From contig JAAYKB010000093.1 of assembly GCA_012522615.1 (NCBI GenBank), forward strand, positions 1 to 37,908: a stretch of DNA of 37,908 nt. The letters are read 5' to 3'. The stretch is from Clostridiales bacterium. Its GTDB lineage: Bacteria; Bacillota; Clostridia; Oscillospirales; Acutalibacteraceae. The notes below the pieces were generated by a model. That model was given only the letters and a program-made list of their open reading frames with translations. It was not told the origin of the DNA and searched no databases. The stretch's first letter is position 1, and each line of letters opens with the position of its first letter. Position numbers and translations under genes: made by a program. Shown piece by piece: positions 1 through 8,672 of the stretch.

Positions 1-33
1 ACAGCCAAAATAGCGCAGAGAATTAAAAAACAG

Positions 34-62
34 TTGCATTATTTGGCTTTTCGTGATAATAT
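34..62 (+). promoter_or_regulatory. Sigma-A-type promoter of rpsT
   Basis: A -35 TTGCAT (34-39), a 17-base spacer and a -10 TAATAT (57-62) precede rpsT, placing the transcript start near 69 with a leader of about 40 bases. Identified by eye from consensus; not scored. Confidence 0.6.
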
Positions 63-108
63 AACTTTTGCACTATAAGAAATCCGGTCCAGCAAGGGAG
101 GTGTGACC

Positions 109-372
109 ATGCCCAATATTAAATCAGCCAAAAAACGTGTCAAGGTTATTGCTACAAAATCCGCTATCAATCAGGCCAACCGCTCTGCCCTGAAGACGCA
201 GATTAAAAAGGCCAATATCGCAGTTGAAACCAACGCGGAAGATATGCAAGCAGAGGTTCAAAAAGCGGTTAAGAAGATTGACCAGGCTGTTGCCAAGGGA
301 CTCCTGCACAAGAATACCGCTGCTAGGAGAAAGTCCGCCCTTGCAAGGAAGATTAATATCGTCGGCGCATAA
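109..372 (+). CDS. rpsT: 30S ribosomal protein S20
   Basis: Small basic primary 16S rRNA-binding protein of the 30S subunit. The 87-residue product begins MPNIKSAKKRVKV and carries the family hallmarks: a Lys/Arg-rich N-terminus, a helical body, and the segment LLHKNTAARRKSALARKIN near the C-terminus. Length matches the usual 85-90 residues. A GTG at 103 is in frame, but the ATG at 109 is chosen because AAGGGAGG (95-102) sits six bases upstream of it. It is a single-gene unit with its own promoter and a strong hairpin terminator, convergent with the glycosyltransferase operon on the other strand. Confidence 0.97.
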   Translation: MPNIKSAKKRVKVIATKSAINQANRSALKTQIKKANIAVETNAEDMQAEVQKAVKKIDQAVAKGLLHKNTAARRKSALARKINIVGA

Positions 373-460
373 TCTGCCCGCGAAACAGAATTATCTTGAA
401 AGCAATATGGCTTAAAGTCCTGCCTTTTGGCACGATGTTTTATTAAAAATATCTCTCCAG

Positions 461-510
461 AAAAAACACCATGCAGAAGCTTACATTCGAGCGCTGCATG
501 GTGTTTTTAT
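461..510. terminator. Bidirectional terminator between rpsT and the GT2 gene
   Basis: AAAACACCATGCAG pairs with CTGCATGGTGTTTT across a short loop. A-rich and T-rich flanks on the two sides let the same hairpin end rpsT (plus) and the yfhO-GT2 operon (minus, ending at 517). Confidence 0.9.
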
Positions 511-516
511 GACTTC

Positions 517-1452
517 TTAATCCTTATCGATAAAAGCCTTTCCGCGTTTCGATTTGATAAGATAACGCGGACGCGCCTTGACCTCGTCGTATATCTTGGA
601 TATATACAGCCCGATTATGCTGAGACTTATCATAATCGCGCTTCCGATAAAGAGCTGCAGAAGAATAACGGTAGAAAATCCGGGGTCTGCCTGATTGGAG
701 AAGAAATTATACAGCGTTTGGATTGTCATGATGACGGCGCCGATACCCATAATCACCCCGAGCCAAAAAACAATGAACAGTGGGGCGGCGGTATACGCCG
801 TAATGGAATTGACGGCCAGCCTCATAAGGGAACGCAAGGTCCATTTGGTATTGCCGCCTGCTCTTGGAGCGACTTCAAACGGCATGGCATAACGCTTATA
901 GCCCACCCATGCCGAAAGCCCGCGGAAGAAGGTGTTCTTTTCGGGTAGTTTTTTCCACGCCTCAACCACGCTTCTATCCAACAGCTTGAAGTCCGAGGCA
1001 ATGCCGATATCAATACCGGTTGTACGCTGGAATGTGCGGTAGAACAGCAGGGCGGCAAGCTTTGAACCGAAGGATTCACGTCCCCGGTCGGCCTTGATGC
1101 CCTCAACAACGTCATAACCCTCTTCACGCCACAAACGCACCATTTCCGGAATACGTTCGGGTGGGTGCTGCAAATCCGAATCCATGACAATTACTGCATC
1201 TCCCGAGGCGCTTTCAAGTCCGGCACAAAGCGCGGCCTCCTTTCCGAAATTGCGGGAAAGCCGGATAATCGAGACGTTTTGACGGTCGTTCGCAAGCCTG
1301 CAAAGCTCCGCCCAGCTTTTGTCGCGTGAGCCGTCGTCAACAAGCAGAAACTGGTGCTCGATTCCTTCCTTTTCAAGCAGTTGGTCTACAATTATTACAT
1401 TGTTATAAATATAATCTCCTTCGTTGTAAACCGGCATCAGGATGGTAACCAA
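517..1452 (-). CDS. GT2 polyprenyl-phosphate glycosyltransferase (CsbB/GtrB type)
   Basis: Predicted to transfer a sugar from a nucleotide donor to a polyprenyl phosphate at the inner face of the membrane, making the lipid-linked donor for an envelope glycosylation enzyme. The 311-residue protein has an N-terminal GT-A domain with LMPVYNEGD (5-13), DDGS (39-42) and DSDLQHPPE (91-99), then two C-terminal membrane segments at about 220-245 and 262-285, the DPM1/CsbB/GtrB architecture. The start is TTG, eight bases after GGGGAGG. Only three bases separate it from the yfhO stop upstream. In Bacillus and Listeria CsbB-like enzymes work with YfhO/GtcA-type proteins to decorate lipoteichoic acid; the same role here is inferred from the pairing. 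Donor sugar unknown. Confidence 0.88.
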   Translation of the reverse strand: MVTILMPVYNEGDYIYNNVIIVDQLLEKEGIEHQFLLVDDGSRDKSWAELCRLANDRQNVSIIRLSRNFGKEAALCAGLESASGDAVIVMDSDLQHPPERIPEMVRLWREEGYDVVEGIKADRGRESFGSKLAALLFYRTFQRTTGIDIGIASDFKLLDRSVVEAWKKLPEKNTFFRGLSAWVGYKRYAMPFEVAPRAGGNTKWTLRSLMRLAVNSITAYTAAPLFIVFWLGVIMGIGAVIMTIQTLYNFFSNQADPGFSTVILLQLFIGSAIMISLSIIGLYISKIYDEVKARPRYLIKSKRGKAFIDKD

Positions 1453-1455
1453 CGG

Positions 1456-4452
1456 CTACGCCTCCCCGTCTTTATTATAATCATGCGATGCAAATCCGTC
1501 TTCTGAGGGCACCTCCGGCTGCTCAATATCGGCAGCGGACGGTTCCGAAATTTCCGACGTTTCGGCAAAAACCGATCTCGACTGGGGGGTCAACAGTCTT
1601 AAAAAGGCGGCAAATTCATTGTCTGACGGGTCTTGCGGATCCACCTTTTTCCGGCTGAATACCAGCAGACCGATAAGAAGCGCGAGAGAAGCAAGGCTTA
1701 TTAGAATTCCCGACATCAAGCCTTTTGGGAGGAAATTAAACTCAACCTTATGGACGCCTGCGCCGATATCAAAGGCAAGCATGGCGTCACATGCGGCAAA
1801 GGTCTCGACCTTTTTGCCGTCCACCTTGACCGCCCATCCCTCGTCAAAGGGAATCGAAGTGAATACCACGCCGCTTTTTTTAGCGTCAATACTGCCCGAA
1901 ATATGGGTATCCGAGAAGGAACTGACCTTAAGGGGGCTTGATGAAAGGGTTCCCAGAATCTGCTCATATAAGTCCTGATCGAGAGTCCCGACATAAATGT
2001 TGCCCGAACAGGTATCCTTCACATTGATTGTCACCGTAACCGTGTCGCCCGGAGCCAATGTTCCTGTATTTATGATATAGGGCTCGTGAGCGGGGACGCT
2101 CCAGGAAGAGCCGCCTGCAGAAACACTGATGCTCTCTGCGGCGCGGCAGTCGATATAGGTGTAGGTTTGGCCGGGCTTCGACACGGTCGCCGTAAGCCTT
2201 GCGCTATTGCTTCTGTCTGGCGAGTTGATAGTAAATGCAGTACTGCCGTTAATACTTGCGATACTCTCACTGCCCGATTCAACATCAACCGATGCCATAG
2301 TAAAGAGACTGATATTCTGATTTGTCAGCGCGCTATAAAGGGAGTTGATGGATTCAAACTGATCGTATTTTGACGGCCTCCAGTTGTCCCGGATAGAGCT
2401 GTCAACGAGATAACCCAAGGGCAGAGCCGTTTTATTTTCATAAATGGTATAGGAGACACCCTCGACCTTTATCTCTTCAATATTTCTAAGATATGGGTCA
2501 TTTGAGAGCCCGAATGAGGTGGATTTGTCCATAATCACGTATTTGATTCCGAGCAGAGAATCCACTATGGGAACAAAGCTTTTATAAAGATGGCTGTTGA
2601 CTCCGTTGACCGCATATCCGATATATCCCATAAACTTTGTGAGATTTTGCGGACTGCTTGATGCGAATACCGTAATGCCGCGATAGTCATACAAAGCGGT
2701 ATCTACCGTGGTGCGCCTTGGCAAGAACTCAAGACGGTAGAAATCGCCGTTTGCGGCGGCGTCCCCGATTTCCTCGGTACGATTTACCGCCTTGCGTATG
2801 GCTTTTGTAGTATCATTCGCCACATAATCGTCGCGTGCGGTAAAGTATTCCTTGGCCTGCATGGTTTTGAACGACGATCCGCCGTTAAACACCATTTCGA
2901 TTGTGACTACCAGCAGGAGAAGGATATATGCGGGGCGCACGCCTATTTTGCGGCGCGACGCAAGTCCGATAATCAACATATACACAAAAACAAGCAGCAG
3001 ACTGACATATATGGTAACGAAATCGTAATCGTCCCCGCCGAAATGCTCCTGAAGCATGATTAGACCTATGATACCGGCAAGGGAACCGCATATCTGCTTT
3101 AAATTAATCTTGCGAATATGCACAAGGGTTTCATACGCGATAAGCACCAGCACAAAACAATATAAAAATGAGAAGCGGTAGGGGAGATCGTTCGGCGCGT
3201 GAAGCCCGTGCCAGACAAGGTCAAACTGATTGATAACAAAGCTTATCGCGATGGTACCGAGCAATCCGAGATAGGCGATGCGCCGGCGCAGCCGTATGGA
3301 TTTCATGGTTGCAAATATGGGCAGCAAAATCACGGACAGCAATCCGCAGTATATATTCGGAAGATTGCCCGACCGGATGGTCGGAGTGGTGGCATATAAA
3401 TGCCGCCCGAAAAGGGCCAGCATCTCAAAATTGTTTTTCATATCGGGCAGGGTACTCCCTGCAGCCGAGGTGTGGGCGAGGGAAATATAAACCGGAACAA
3501 TCAAAAACATGGCCAGACCGCCGCCCAGCGCCGAACCTATCGAAAAGCGGGCAAAATTGCGCCCGAACGAATTCAGGGTATGCTCCTGCCGGATACACGA
3601 AAAGATAAAATACAAAACCATAAACAGGCAGAGCATAAACGCGATATAGTAATTGCTGTATAAGGCGTAGGCGAGCGATAATACATAAGGCAGATATCTG
3701 CCGGTCCGTATAAGCTTTTCAAAGCTCATCACGACAAGCGGCAGGAACATAACGCAGTCCAGCCACATGATATTCCACGAATATGCCAGCAGATACATCA
3801 TCATTGAATAGAGGATGGCAACAATCATCACCGAAATATCGCGCTTGCGGAATATATATTGTACGCAGAGCGCAAACAAACCGGCGGTCAGCATATTTTT
3901 CAAAAGAGTGATTACAAGAATACCCTCGTTGAGCATTGATTCGGGGAAGAGGGTCAAAAGCAGGTTAAAGGGGCTGGCGAGATAATAGCCGAACAAAGGT
4001 AAAAAGCTGGTGCCGAGTCCCACCTCAAACGAATAAAGCGGACTACCTCCGTTTATTATCATATCGCGAAACTGTGCAAGCAGGGGAGCGTACTGATGGT
4101 GCATGTCGACAATCATGACGCTTCGTTCACCAAGCGGCCACACCCCGAGATATGTGTATGCCAGCGACATACAGCAAAAGCCCAACAACGCCGACATCAG
4201 CGGATAAAACCACCACTTTTTCGGCGCGGGCGGAGCATCCTCAACATGGACGGTCAGTAGCAGGGTGGCAAGCCCCGCGAGCAGAGCCCCAAGCCCCAGT
4301 GAAAAAACACGGTTTTGGTTGATGTGAATCAACTGCTCGTCCTGCTTGAAACCAAAATAAAGCAGGCATGTGAGTGACAAAAACACAATGGCAAGAATAA
4401 TCGTTTTGAGTATCTTGGTCTGATTGGCAGACGGATTATTCACTGGCGTCAT
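1456..4452 (-). CDS. yfhO: YfhO-family multi-spanning membrane glycosyltransferase-like protein
   Basis: Large 998-residue integral membrane protein of the YfhO family (GT-C-like fold). It is expected to move a sugar from a polyprenyl-phosphate carrier onto an extracytoplasmic acceptor such as a teichoic-acid polymer. A dozen or so membrane segments fill about residues 15-510, including a loop just after the second segment containing HHQYAPLLAQFRDMI. A large extracytoplasmic domain follows (about 520-900), then one last membrane helix (LISLASLALLIGLLVFS) and an acidic cytoplasmic tail. The ATG at 4452 has AAGGG directly abutting it; the in-frame GTG at 4443 is better spaced from the same sequence and may be the true start. 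Longer than typical YfhO because of the C-terminal tail. Co-transcribed with the GT2 gene. Confidence 0.88.
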   Translation of the reverse strand: MTPVNNPSANQTKILKTIILAIVFLSLTCLLYFGFKQDEQLIHINQNRVFSLGLGALLAGLATLLLTVHVEDAPPAPKKWWFYPLMSALLGFCCMSLAYTYLGVWPLGERSVMIVDMHHQYAPLLAQFRDMIINGGSPLYSFEVGLGTSFLPLFGYYLASPFNLLLTLFPESMLNEGILVITLLKNMLTAGLFALCVQYIFRKRDISVMIVAILYSMMMYLLAYSWNIMWLDCVMFLPLVVMSFEKLIRTGRYLPYVLSLAYALYSNYYIAFMLCLFMVLYFIFSCIRQEHTLNSFGRNFARFSIGSALGGGLAMFLIVPVYISLAHTSAAGSTLPDMKNNFEMLALFGRHLYATTPTIRSGNLPNIYCGLLSVILLPIFATMKSIRLRRRIAYLGLLGTIAISFVINQFDLVWHGLHAPNDLPYRFSFLYCFVLVLIAYETLVHIRKINLKQICGSLAGIIGLIMLQEHFGGDDYDFVTIYVSLLLVFVYMLIIGLASRRKIGVRPAYILLLLVVTIEMVFNGGSSFKTMQAKEYFTARDDYVANDTTKAIRKAVNRTEEIGDAAANGDFYRLEFLPRRTTVDTALYDYRGITVFASSSPQNLTKFMGYIGYAVNGVNSHLYKSFVPIVDSLLGIKYVIMDKSTSFGLSNDPYLRNIEEIKVEGVSYTIYENKTALPLGYLVDSSIRDNWRPSKYDQFESINSLYSALTNQNISLFTMASVDVESGSESIASINGSTAFTINSPDRSNSARLTATVSKPGQTYTYIDCRAAESISVSAGGSSWSVPAHEPYIINTGTLAPGDTVTVTINVKDTCSGNIYVGTLDQDLYEQILGTLSSSPLKVSSFSDTHISGSIDAKKSGVVFTSIPFDEGWAVKVDGKKVETFAACDAMLAFDIGAGVHKVEFNFLPKGLMSGILISLASLALLIGLLVFSRKKVDPQDPSDNEFAAFLRLLTPQSRSVFAETSEISEPSAADIEQPEVPSEDGFASHDYNKDGEA

Positions 4453-4523
4453 CCCTTGTCATGTAGATTTTGAAAAAATGAAAAACTTATGCAATACTGC
4501 TCCAAAGAATTTCATTAGAAATC

Positions 4524-4560
4524 AGTATAACATAAGTTTAACAATGGGGCAATATTGCCC
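4524..4560 (-). promoter_or_regulatory. Promoter of the yfhO operon with overlapping palindrome
   Basis: On the minus strand, TTGCCC (4552-4547), 17 bases, then TATACT (4529-4524). The -35 is embedded in the perfect 14-bp palindrome GGGCAATATTGCCC (4547-4560), which lies between the end of the degV gene and the promoter and so may be an operator. Confidence 0.5.
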
Positions 4561-4586
4561 GATATAATTTTATTGAATTTAAAAGA

Positions 4587-5456
4587 CTAGCGATGCTTGC
4601 CAATAAAGAATATGGCAAGGGTTCCGGGACCGGAATGAGATCCGATTACAGCGCCGACGTTTGAAATAATGATTTGCTTGATCCCGACGGTCTTTCTAAG
4701 CTTATCGGCAAGCATCTCGGCGTCTTCAAGACAATCTCCGTGACTTATGAATACCATCTGTTCAGCAATATCATCTTTTGCGGTTTCCTTTAACTTGTTT
4801 ACAAGCGCGTCGATAGCTGCGCCCCTTCCGCGCGCCTTTGCCTTTAGGATAAGATGCCCCTCGTTGTCAACATGCAGAATCGGCTTGATACCGAGGATAG
4901 AGCCCATAATGGCAGAGGCTTTTGAAACCCGACCGCCTCGGTGCAGATGCATCAAATCGTTGACGGTGAACCAGTGGCACAGATACAGCTTATTGTCTTC
5001 AATCCACGCAGCGTTTTCCTCGATAGACATGCCATTTTTGCGGTTTTCATCCGCATACCAGACCAGCAATCCCTCCCCCATGGAAGCGGACAGGCTGTCA
5101 ATAATAATCAGCTTGCGGTCGGGATATTTCTCAAGAAGCTCCTCCGCCCCGCGCTTGCAGGACTCGTAGGTTCCGCTTAACCCACTTGAAAACGAGATAT
5201 GGAGAACATCCTCGCCCGCAGCAAGGAACGGCTCGGCAAACTCTGTGAACTCATATGTGTTGACCTGCATGGTCGTAGATGTTTTGCCTGCCCTAAGCTG
5301 ATTATAAAATTCTTCTGTCGATATAGCGCTATCGGAACCTTCCTTATATTCCTGCCCGTCAATCAGGAACGAAAGACCGATTATTTTAATGTCACGCTCA
5401 ATGCAAAACTGTCTTGGCAGATCACAGGTTGAATCCGTTGTAATGCGATAGCTCAT
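4587..5456 (-). CDS. DegV family fatty-acid-binding protein
   Basis: Soluble 289-residue protein of the DegV/FakB family. Members bind a single fatty acid and, when paired with a FakA kinase, present it for phosphorylation into phospholipid synthesis. Visible hallmarks: N-terminal YRITTDSTCDLP, the SFSSGLSGTYES segment in the first domain, then HRGGRVSKASAIMGSILGIKPIL and SHGDCLEDAEMLADKL in the second. The start MSYRITTDS at 5456 is chosen because AAAGGG lies nine bases upstream; an in-frame start at 5486 has no comparable site. Monocistronic by appearance. Whether it is a true FakB cannot be told without finding fakA. Confidence 0.92.
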   Translation of the reverse strand: MSYRITTDSTCDLPRQFCIERDIKIIGLSFLIDGQEYKEGSDSAISTEEFYNQLRAGKTSTTMQVNTYEFTEFAEPFLAAGEDVLHISFSSGLSGTYESCKRGAEELLEKYPDRKLIIIDSLSASMGEGLLVWYADENRKNGMSIEENAAWIEDNKLYLCHWFTVNDLMHLHRGGRVSKASAIMGSILGIKPILHVDNEGHLILKAKARGRGAAIDALVNKLKETAKDDIAEQMVFISHGDCLEDAEMLADKLRKTVGIKQIIISNVGAVIGSHSGPGTLAIFFIGKHR

Positions 5457-5478
5457 ATTTATATACCCTTTCTCTACT

Positions 5479-5533
5479 CGGGACAAACCCGATTAATTAT
5501 AATGAATATAATATATTATACCCGAGTTTCGGG
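5479..5533. promoter_or_regulatory. Paired dyads flanking the degV promoter region
   Basis: CGGGACAAACCCG (5479-5491) and CCCGAGTTTCGGG (5521-5533) are two GC-rich dyads whose starts are 42 bp apart in very AT-rich DNA. They flank TATAAT-like minus-strand sequence just upstream of degV. They could be paired operator sites or alternative hairpins; the cognate factor is unknown. Confidence 0.3.
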
Positions 5534-5650
5534 GGAAAAATATCCATCTGGTTTTGAATACTATGTTACAGCATTTTGAACTGCATGTCAAGTGGAATTT
5601 GCCATAATATTTTATAAATTTTTTTAAAAGAGAACCATCTAAAATATCAC

Positions 5651-5692
5651 AAAAATACCGGCTTCACTTTTTTGTGAAACCGGCGGATTTTT
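5651..5692 (-). terminator. Terminator of the O-antigen ligase-like gene
   Basis: CCGGCTTCAC (5658-5667) pairs with GTGAAACCGG (5674-5683) around a six-T loop. On the minus strand it is followed by a T-run (from AAAAA at 5651-5655), six bases or so beyond the stop of the gene ending at 5698. Confidence 0.85.
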
Positions 5693-5697
5693 GGATG

Positions 5698-7041
5698 TCA
5701 TTTAGTGTTGTTTATGGTCGGATAGGTCAACCTCTCGCCCTTTCCGGTAATGGATTTATTTGTGATAATATCAAATAGCGCGGTTGTCTGTTTCTTAAGA
5801 TAAATACGGGCGGCGGCGTCCGATATCGAGATAACCGTAAGGAAGATTCCGACAAGCTTTGGAGTCATCAAAGGAAAATCGAATAGGCTGTTCGTGAGAA
5901 ATCCGAGGGAAAAGGCCATCAGCATAACGCCTATCATCCTCCCGCTCGAATTACGGATAAGCATCAAAACGCCGGAACTGAGATATTTCCAGCATATGAC
6001 GGCAAAGATTGCAATTGCGATTATCCCGCCCTCGACAGCCAGCTGCATTACCAGATTATGCATATGAGGAGCATTGATGCCCCTTGATAGAAGAAGGCTC
6101 CATGTGTTGCTGATGCCGGCTCCAACCCCGAAAATCGGATTGGTTTTCATAAAGGATACGCAGGAATGCCAGATGTTAAGTCTCTCGTTGATGGACCCGT
6201 CGGTTTCGGTAATCGTGAACAGCCTTGCCATAACCGAATCGGGAACAAGCAAAAGTCCCGAAATCAATGTTACAACCATGAGCACTATTTTTTTGATATT
6301 TGCGGCACAGAACACAAGAGCCGCCGCAATAAGCGCAAGATAGCTGCCTCTTGAGTATGAGAAGGCGATTCCTCCGGCGGCCGTCATCAGGCAGAAACGG
6401 CAGATAAGCTGATGCTTTTCACGCCTTCCGTAGAAAGAGTAATAACCGATTATCGGGATCAGCATTATCATAGCCTCGGAAAAGATGTTTGCATTATTAA
6501 ATGTCGATGAAACCCTTAGAACAAAGGGGGTTTCCTTAATTTCTATCGGCATGATATCAAGAATGATGTTGTCGATAAAGTTCCAGAATTCGAGAGGTAT
6601 CCTCAACCCGACTGCAGCCCGCAGCAGATACTGTACGCAGCCGATGAAACCGACCGCTCCGGCAACAAGGCTTATTACAAGCAAGGCCGAATCAAGACGG
6701 CGGCGGGTATTCAATACGGTGGTCATTGCAAGATAGACCATAAACATGGCAATCCACATGCCGAGCGTAGCCAGGGTCGACAAAAAGTTGGGCGAATATA
6801 ACAAGCCGAACGCCATATAAGCGATATAGACAAGCATAATCTTGCCGATAGTTCCGACCTGAAAGCCGGTTCCGGTATTTCTGATTTCGCTGCCGGCCGC
6901 CATAAGTGCTCCGGCGGCAAAAATGGGCGCAAAATATTCCGGGAAAAAGGGGATAAAGGCGACAAATAATACAGATATAACCCAAGGCTGTTTCAGCTTA
7001 TGCGCATACTCCGCGCAGATGCCGAGCATCTTCCTTTTCAA
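5698..7041 (-). CDS. O-antigen ligase / Wzy-type polysaccharide polymerase family protein
   Basis: Integral membrane protein of about 447 residues with roughly 11 hydrophobic segments. It has the large periplasmic-type loop typical of the O-antigen ligase/Wzy superfamily, with GVGAGISNTWSLLL followed by NAPHMHNLVMQLAVEGG; the His in this loop is functionally important in WaaL-type enzymes. Probable role is ligation or polymerisation of lipid-linked surface polysaccharide on the outer face of the membrane; acceptor unknown. The start is uncertain: TTG at 7050 abuts GGAGGG, TTG at 7041 is nine bases from it and is preferred, and ATG at 7029 is possible. Monocistronic with its own promoter and terminator. 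Confidence 0.82.
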   Translation of the reverse strand: MKRKMLGICAEYAHKLKQPWVISVLFVAFIPFFPEYFAPIFAAGALMAAGSEIRNTGTGFQVGTIGKIMLVYIAYMAFGLLYSPNFLSTLATLGMWIAMFMVYLAMTTVLNTRRRLDSALLVISLVAGAVGFIGCVQYLLRAAVGLRIPLEFWNFIDNIILDIMPIEIKETPFVLRVSSTFNNANIFSEAMIMLIPIIGYYSFYGRREKHQLICRFCLMTAAGGIAFSYSRGSYLALIAAALVFCAANIKKIVLMVVTLISGLLLVPDSVMARLFTITETDGSINERLNIWHSCVSFMKTNPIFGVGAGISNTWSLLLSRGINAPHMHNLVMQLAVEGGIIAIAIFAVICWKYLSSGVLMLIRNSSGRMIGVMLMAFSLGFLTNSLFDFPLMTPKLVGIFLTVISISDAAARIYLKKQTTALFDIITNKSITGKGERLTYPTINNTK

Positions 7042-7130
7042 AGCCTTCAACCCTCCGTTTCCGCATTATTATTGTAAACTTATCGAGCTAAATATCCCGC
7101 AGTTTGCCGCGGCTTTGCTCCTGTACCCGC

Positions 7131-7159
7131 ACTATAGCATATATTTCCGAAGGTTACAA
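7131..7159 (-). promoter_or_regulatory. Promoter of the O-antigen ligase-like gene
   Basis: On the minus strand, TTGTAA (7159-7154), 17 bases, then TATAGT (7136-7131) with an extended TGC before the -10. It gives a leader of about 85 bases. Confidence 0.55.
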
Positions 7160-7250
7160 TTATTATTACAAACCTGTTATCATTTTTTAATAATGTATAG
7201 TGTATAGTACACAAAACGTCTTTTTGAATCTGTAAAAATCTCCGATAGAT

Positions 7251-7299
7251 TTATTATAGAACAAATGTTTGACAAATACGAAAATTTGTTCTATAATAA
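7251..7299 (+). promoter_or_regulatory. Consensus promoter with two LexA-like boxes in a 16-bp inverted repeat
   Basis: The core is a perfect sigma-A promoter: TTGACA (7269-7274), 17 bases, TATAAT (7292-7297). The 16-mer TTATTATAGAACAAAT (7251-7266) recurs exactly inverted at 7284-7299. Two SOS-like boxes lie within: GAAC-AAAT-GTTT (7259-7270), matching the Gram-positive consensus CGAACRNRYGTTYC at its core, and GAAA-ATTT-GTTC (7280-7291) with one core mismatch. They are 21 bp apart, two helical turns, covering the -35 edge and the spacer up to the -10. LexA repression is inferred. Confidence 0.75.
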
Positions 7300-7340
7300 A
7301 CATCATAATTATTATGTATCGTTTATGCTGGGATGATGAT

Positions 7341-8672
7341 ATGGATTTAATGGATAAGCTGAGCATCCTGACAGATTCCGCAAAATACGATGTCGCATGC
7401 ACTTCAAGCGGTTCTAACCGCTCCGGTGTCAAGGGCGCGATAGGAAGCACATGTCTTCCGGGTGTTTGCCACAGCTTTGCGGCTGACGGGAGATGCATCT
7501 CTCTGCTCAAGGTTTTGATGACCAACATCTGTGTTTACGACTGCCAGTACTGCGTAAACCGCCGCTCAAACGATGTGCCGCGGGCGGCATTTACGCCCGA
7601 AGAGCTGGCGCTGCTTACAATGGAATTTTACCAGCGCAACTATATCGAAGGGCTGTTTTTAAGCTCGGGCGTGATGCAAAGTCCGGATGCGTCAATGGAG
7701 CGGATGTGCCGTGTAATCGAGCTGCTCAGAACATCATATCGCTTTAACGGATATATTCATGCAAAGGCAATCCCGGGAAGTTCGCCCGAGCTTGTGAGAA
7801 AGCTGGGGCTGCTCTGCGACCGTATCAGCGTGAATATCGAGCTTCCGAGCGAGCAGAGTCTGCGTGCGCTTGCGCCGGACAAACCAAAGGAGAATATCCT
7901 TAGACCCATGACGGAAATCCGGGATGCGCTTACCCAGAATAAGCAGGAGCTTGCGGTTTATCGCCACGCCCCCGCCTTTGCGCCCGCCGGGCAGAGCACC
8001 CAGATGATTATAGGCGCCACACCCGATACCGACTGGCAGATCTTACGGCTTAGCGAGAGCCTTTATAAAAAGTATTCCTTAAAACGCGTTTTTTACTCGG
8101 CATATATTCCGGTCGGCAACCATGCCCTGCTGCCGCATGACCAGCCTCCTCCGCTCTTGCGGGAACATAGGCTTTATCAGGCCGACTGGCTGCTTAGGTT
8201 TTACGGCTTTAAGGCAAGCGAGCTGCTTGATGACAAACGGCCGTCGCTCGATCCCCTGCTTGACCCCAAATGCAATTGGGCGCTGGGGCATCTCGACATC
8301 TTTCCGGTCGAGGTCAACCTCGCGGATAAAGAGATGCTACTGCGGGTTCCCGGAATCGGACCCATGTCTGCCATGCGTATTCTGAAGGCGCGCAGAGCGG
8401 GAGCATTATCCTTCGACGATCTCAAAAAGATTGGTGTGGTGATGAAACGTGCGATGTACTTTATCACCTGCAAGGGGAAGATGTACCCGGGCGTCCGTCT
8501 GACACACTCGTTTATATATGAGAATCTTACCGCAGATGCCCGCCGCAACCCAAAAGGGCTGCCGTTTGCGCCCGAATCGGAACAGCTTTCCCTGTTCCCG
8601 GCACCTGCCGTCCCGCAGCTGTCCGCAGCCGATAAGGGAGGTGAAGCCGTATGGCAGAAATCCTTAATGTGA
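7341..8672 (+). CDS. Putative DNA modification/repair radical SAM protein (TIGR03916 type)
   Basis: 443-residue radical SAM protein of the family that is paired genomically with DUF4130/UDG-like proteins. The cluster motif CVYDCQYC gives C64, C68 and C71 for the [4Fe-4S]-SAM cluster. Extra conserved-looking cysteines precede it (C20, C38, C43, C52). A helix-hairpin-helix at about 330-380 (LLRVPGIGPMSAMRILKAR) predicts DNA binding. The tail contains QLSLF (415-419), a canonical sliding-clamp-binding pentapeptide. The reaction is unknown. ATG 7341 is chosen because homology-like sequence begins there and the transcript should start near 7304; upstream in-frame codons overlap the promoter. Its 3' end overlaps the next gene by 22 bases, implying translational coupling. 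Confidence 0.9.
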   Translation: MDLMDKLSILTDSAKYDVACTSSGSNRSGVKGAIGSTCLPGVCHSFAADGRCISLLKVLMTNICVYDCQYCVNRRSNDVPRAAFTPEELALLTMEFYQRNYIEGLFLSSGVMQSPDASMERMCRVIELLRTSYRFNGYIHAKAIPGSSPELVRKLGLLCDRISVNIELPSEQSLRALAPDKPKENILRPMTEIRDALTQNKQELAVYRHAPAFAPAGQSTQMIIGATPDTDWQILRLSESLYKKYSLKRVFYSAYIPVGNHALLPHDQPPPLLREHRLYQADWLLRFYGFKASELLDDKRPSLDPLLDPKCNWALGHLDIFPVEVNLADKEMLLRVPGIGPMSAMRILKARRAGALSFDDLKKIGVVMKRAMYFITCKGKMYPGVRLTHSFIYENLTADARRNPKGLPFAPESEQLSLFPAPAVPQLSAADKGGEAVWQKSLM

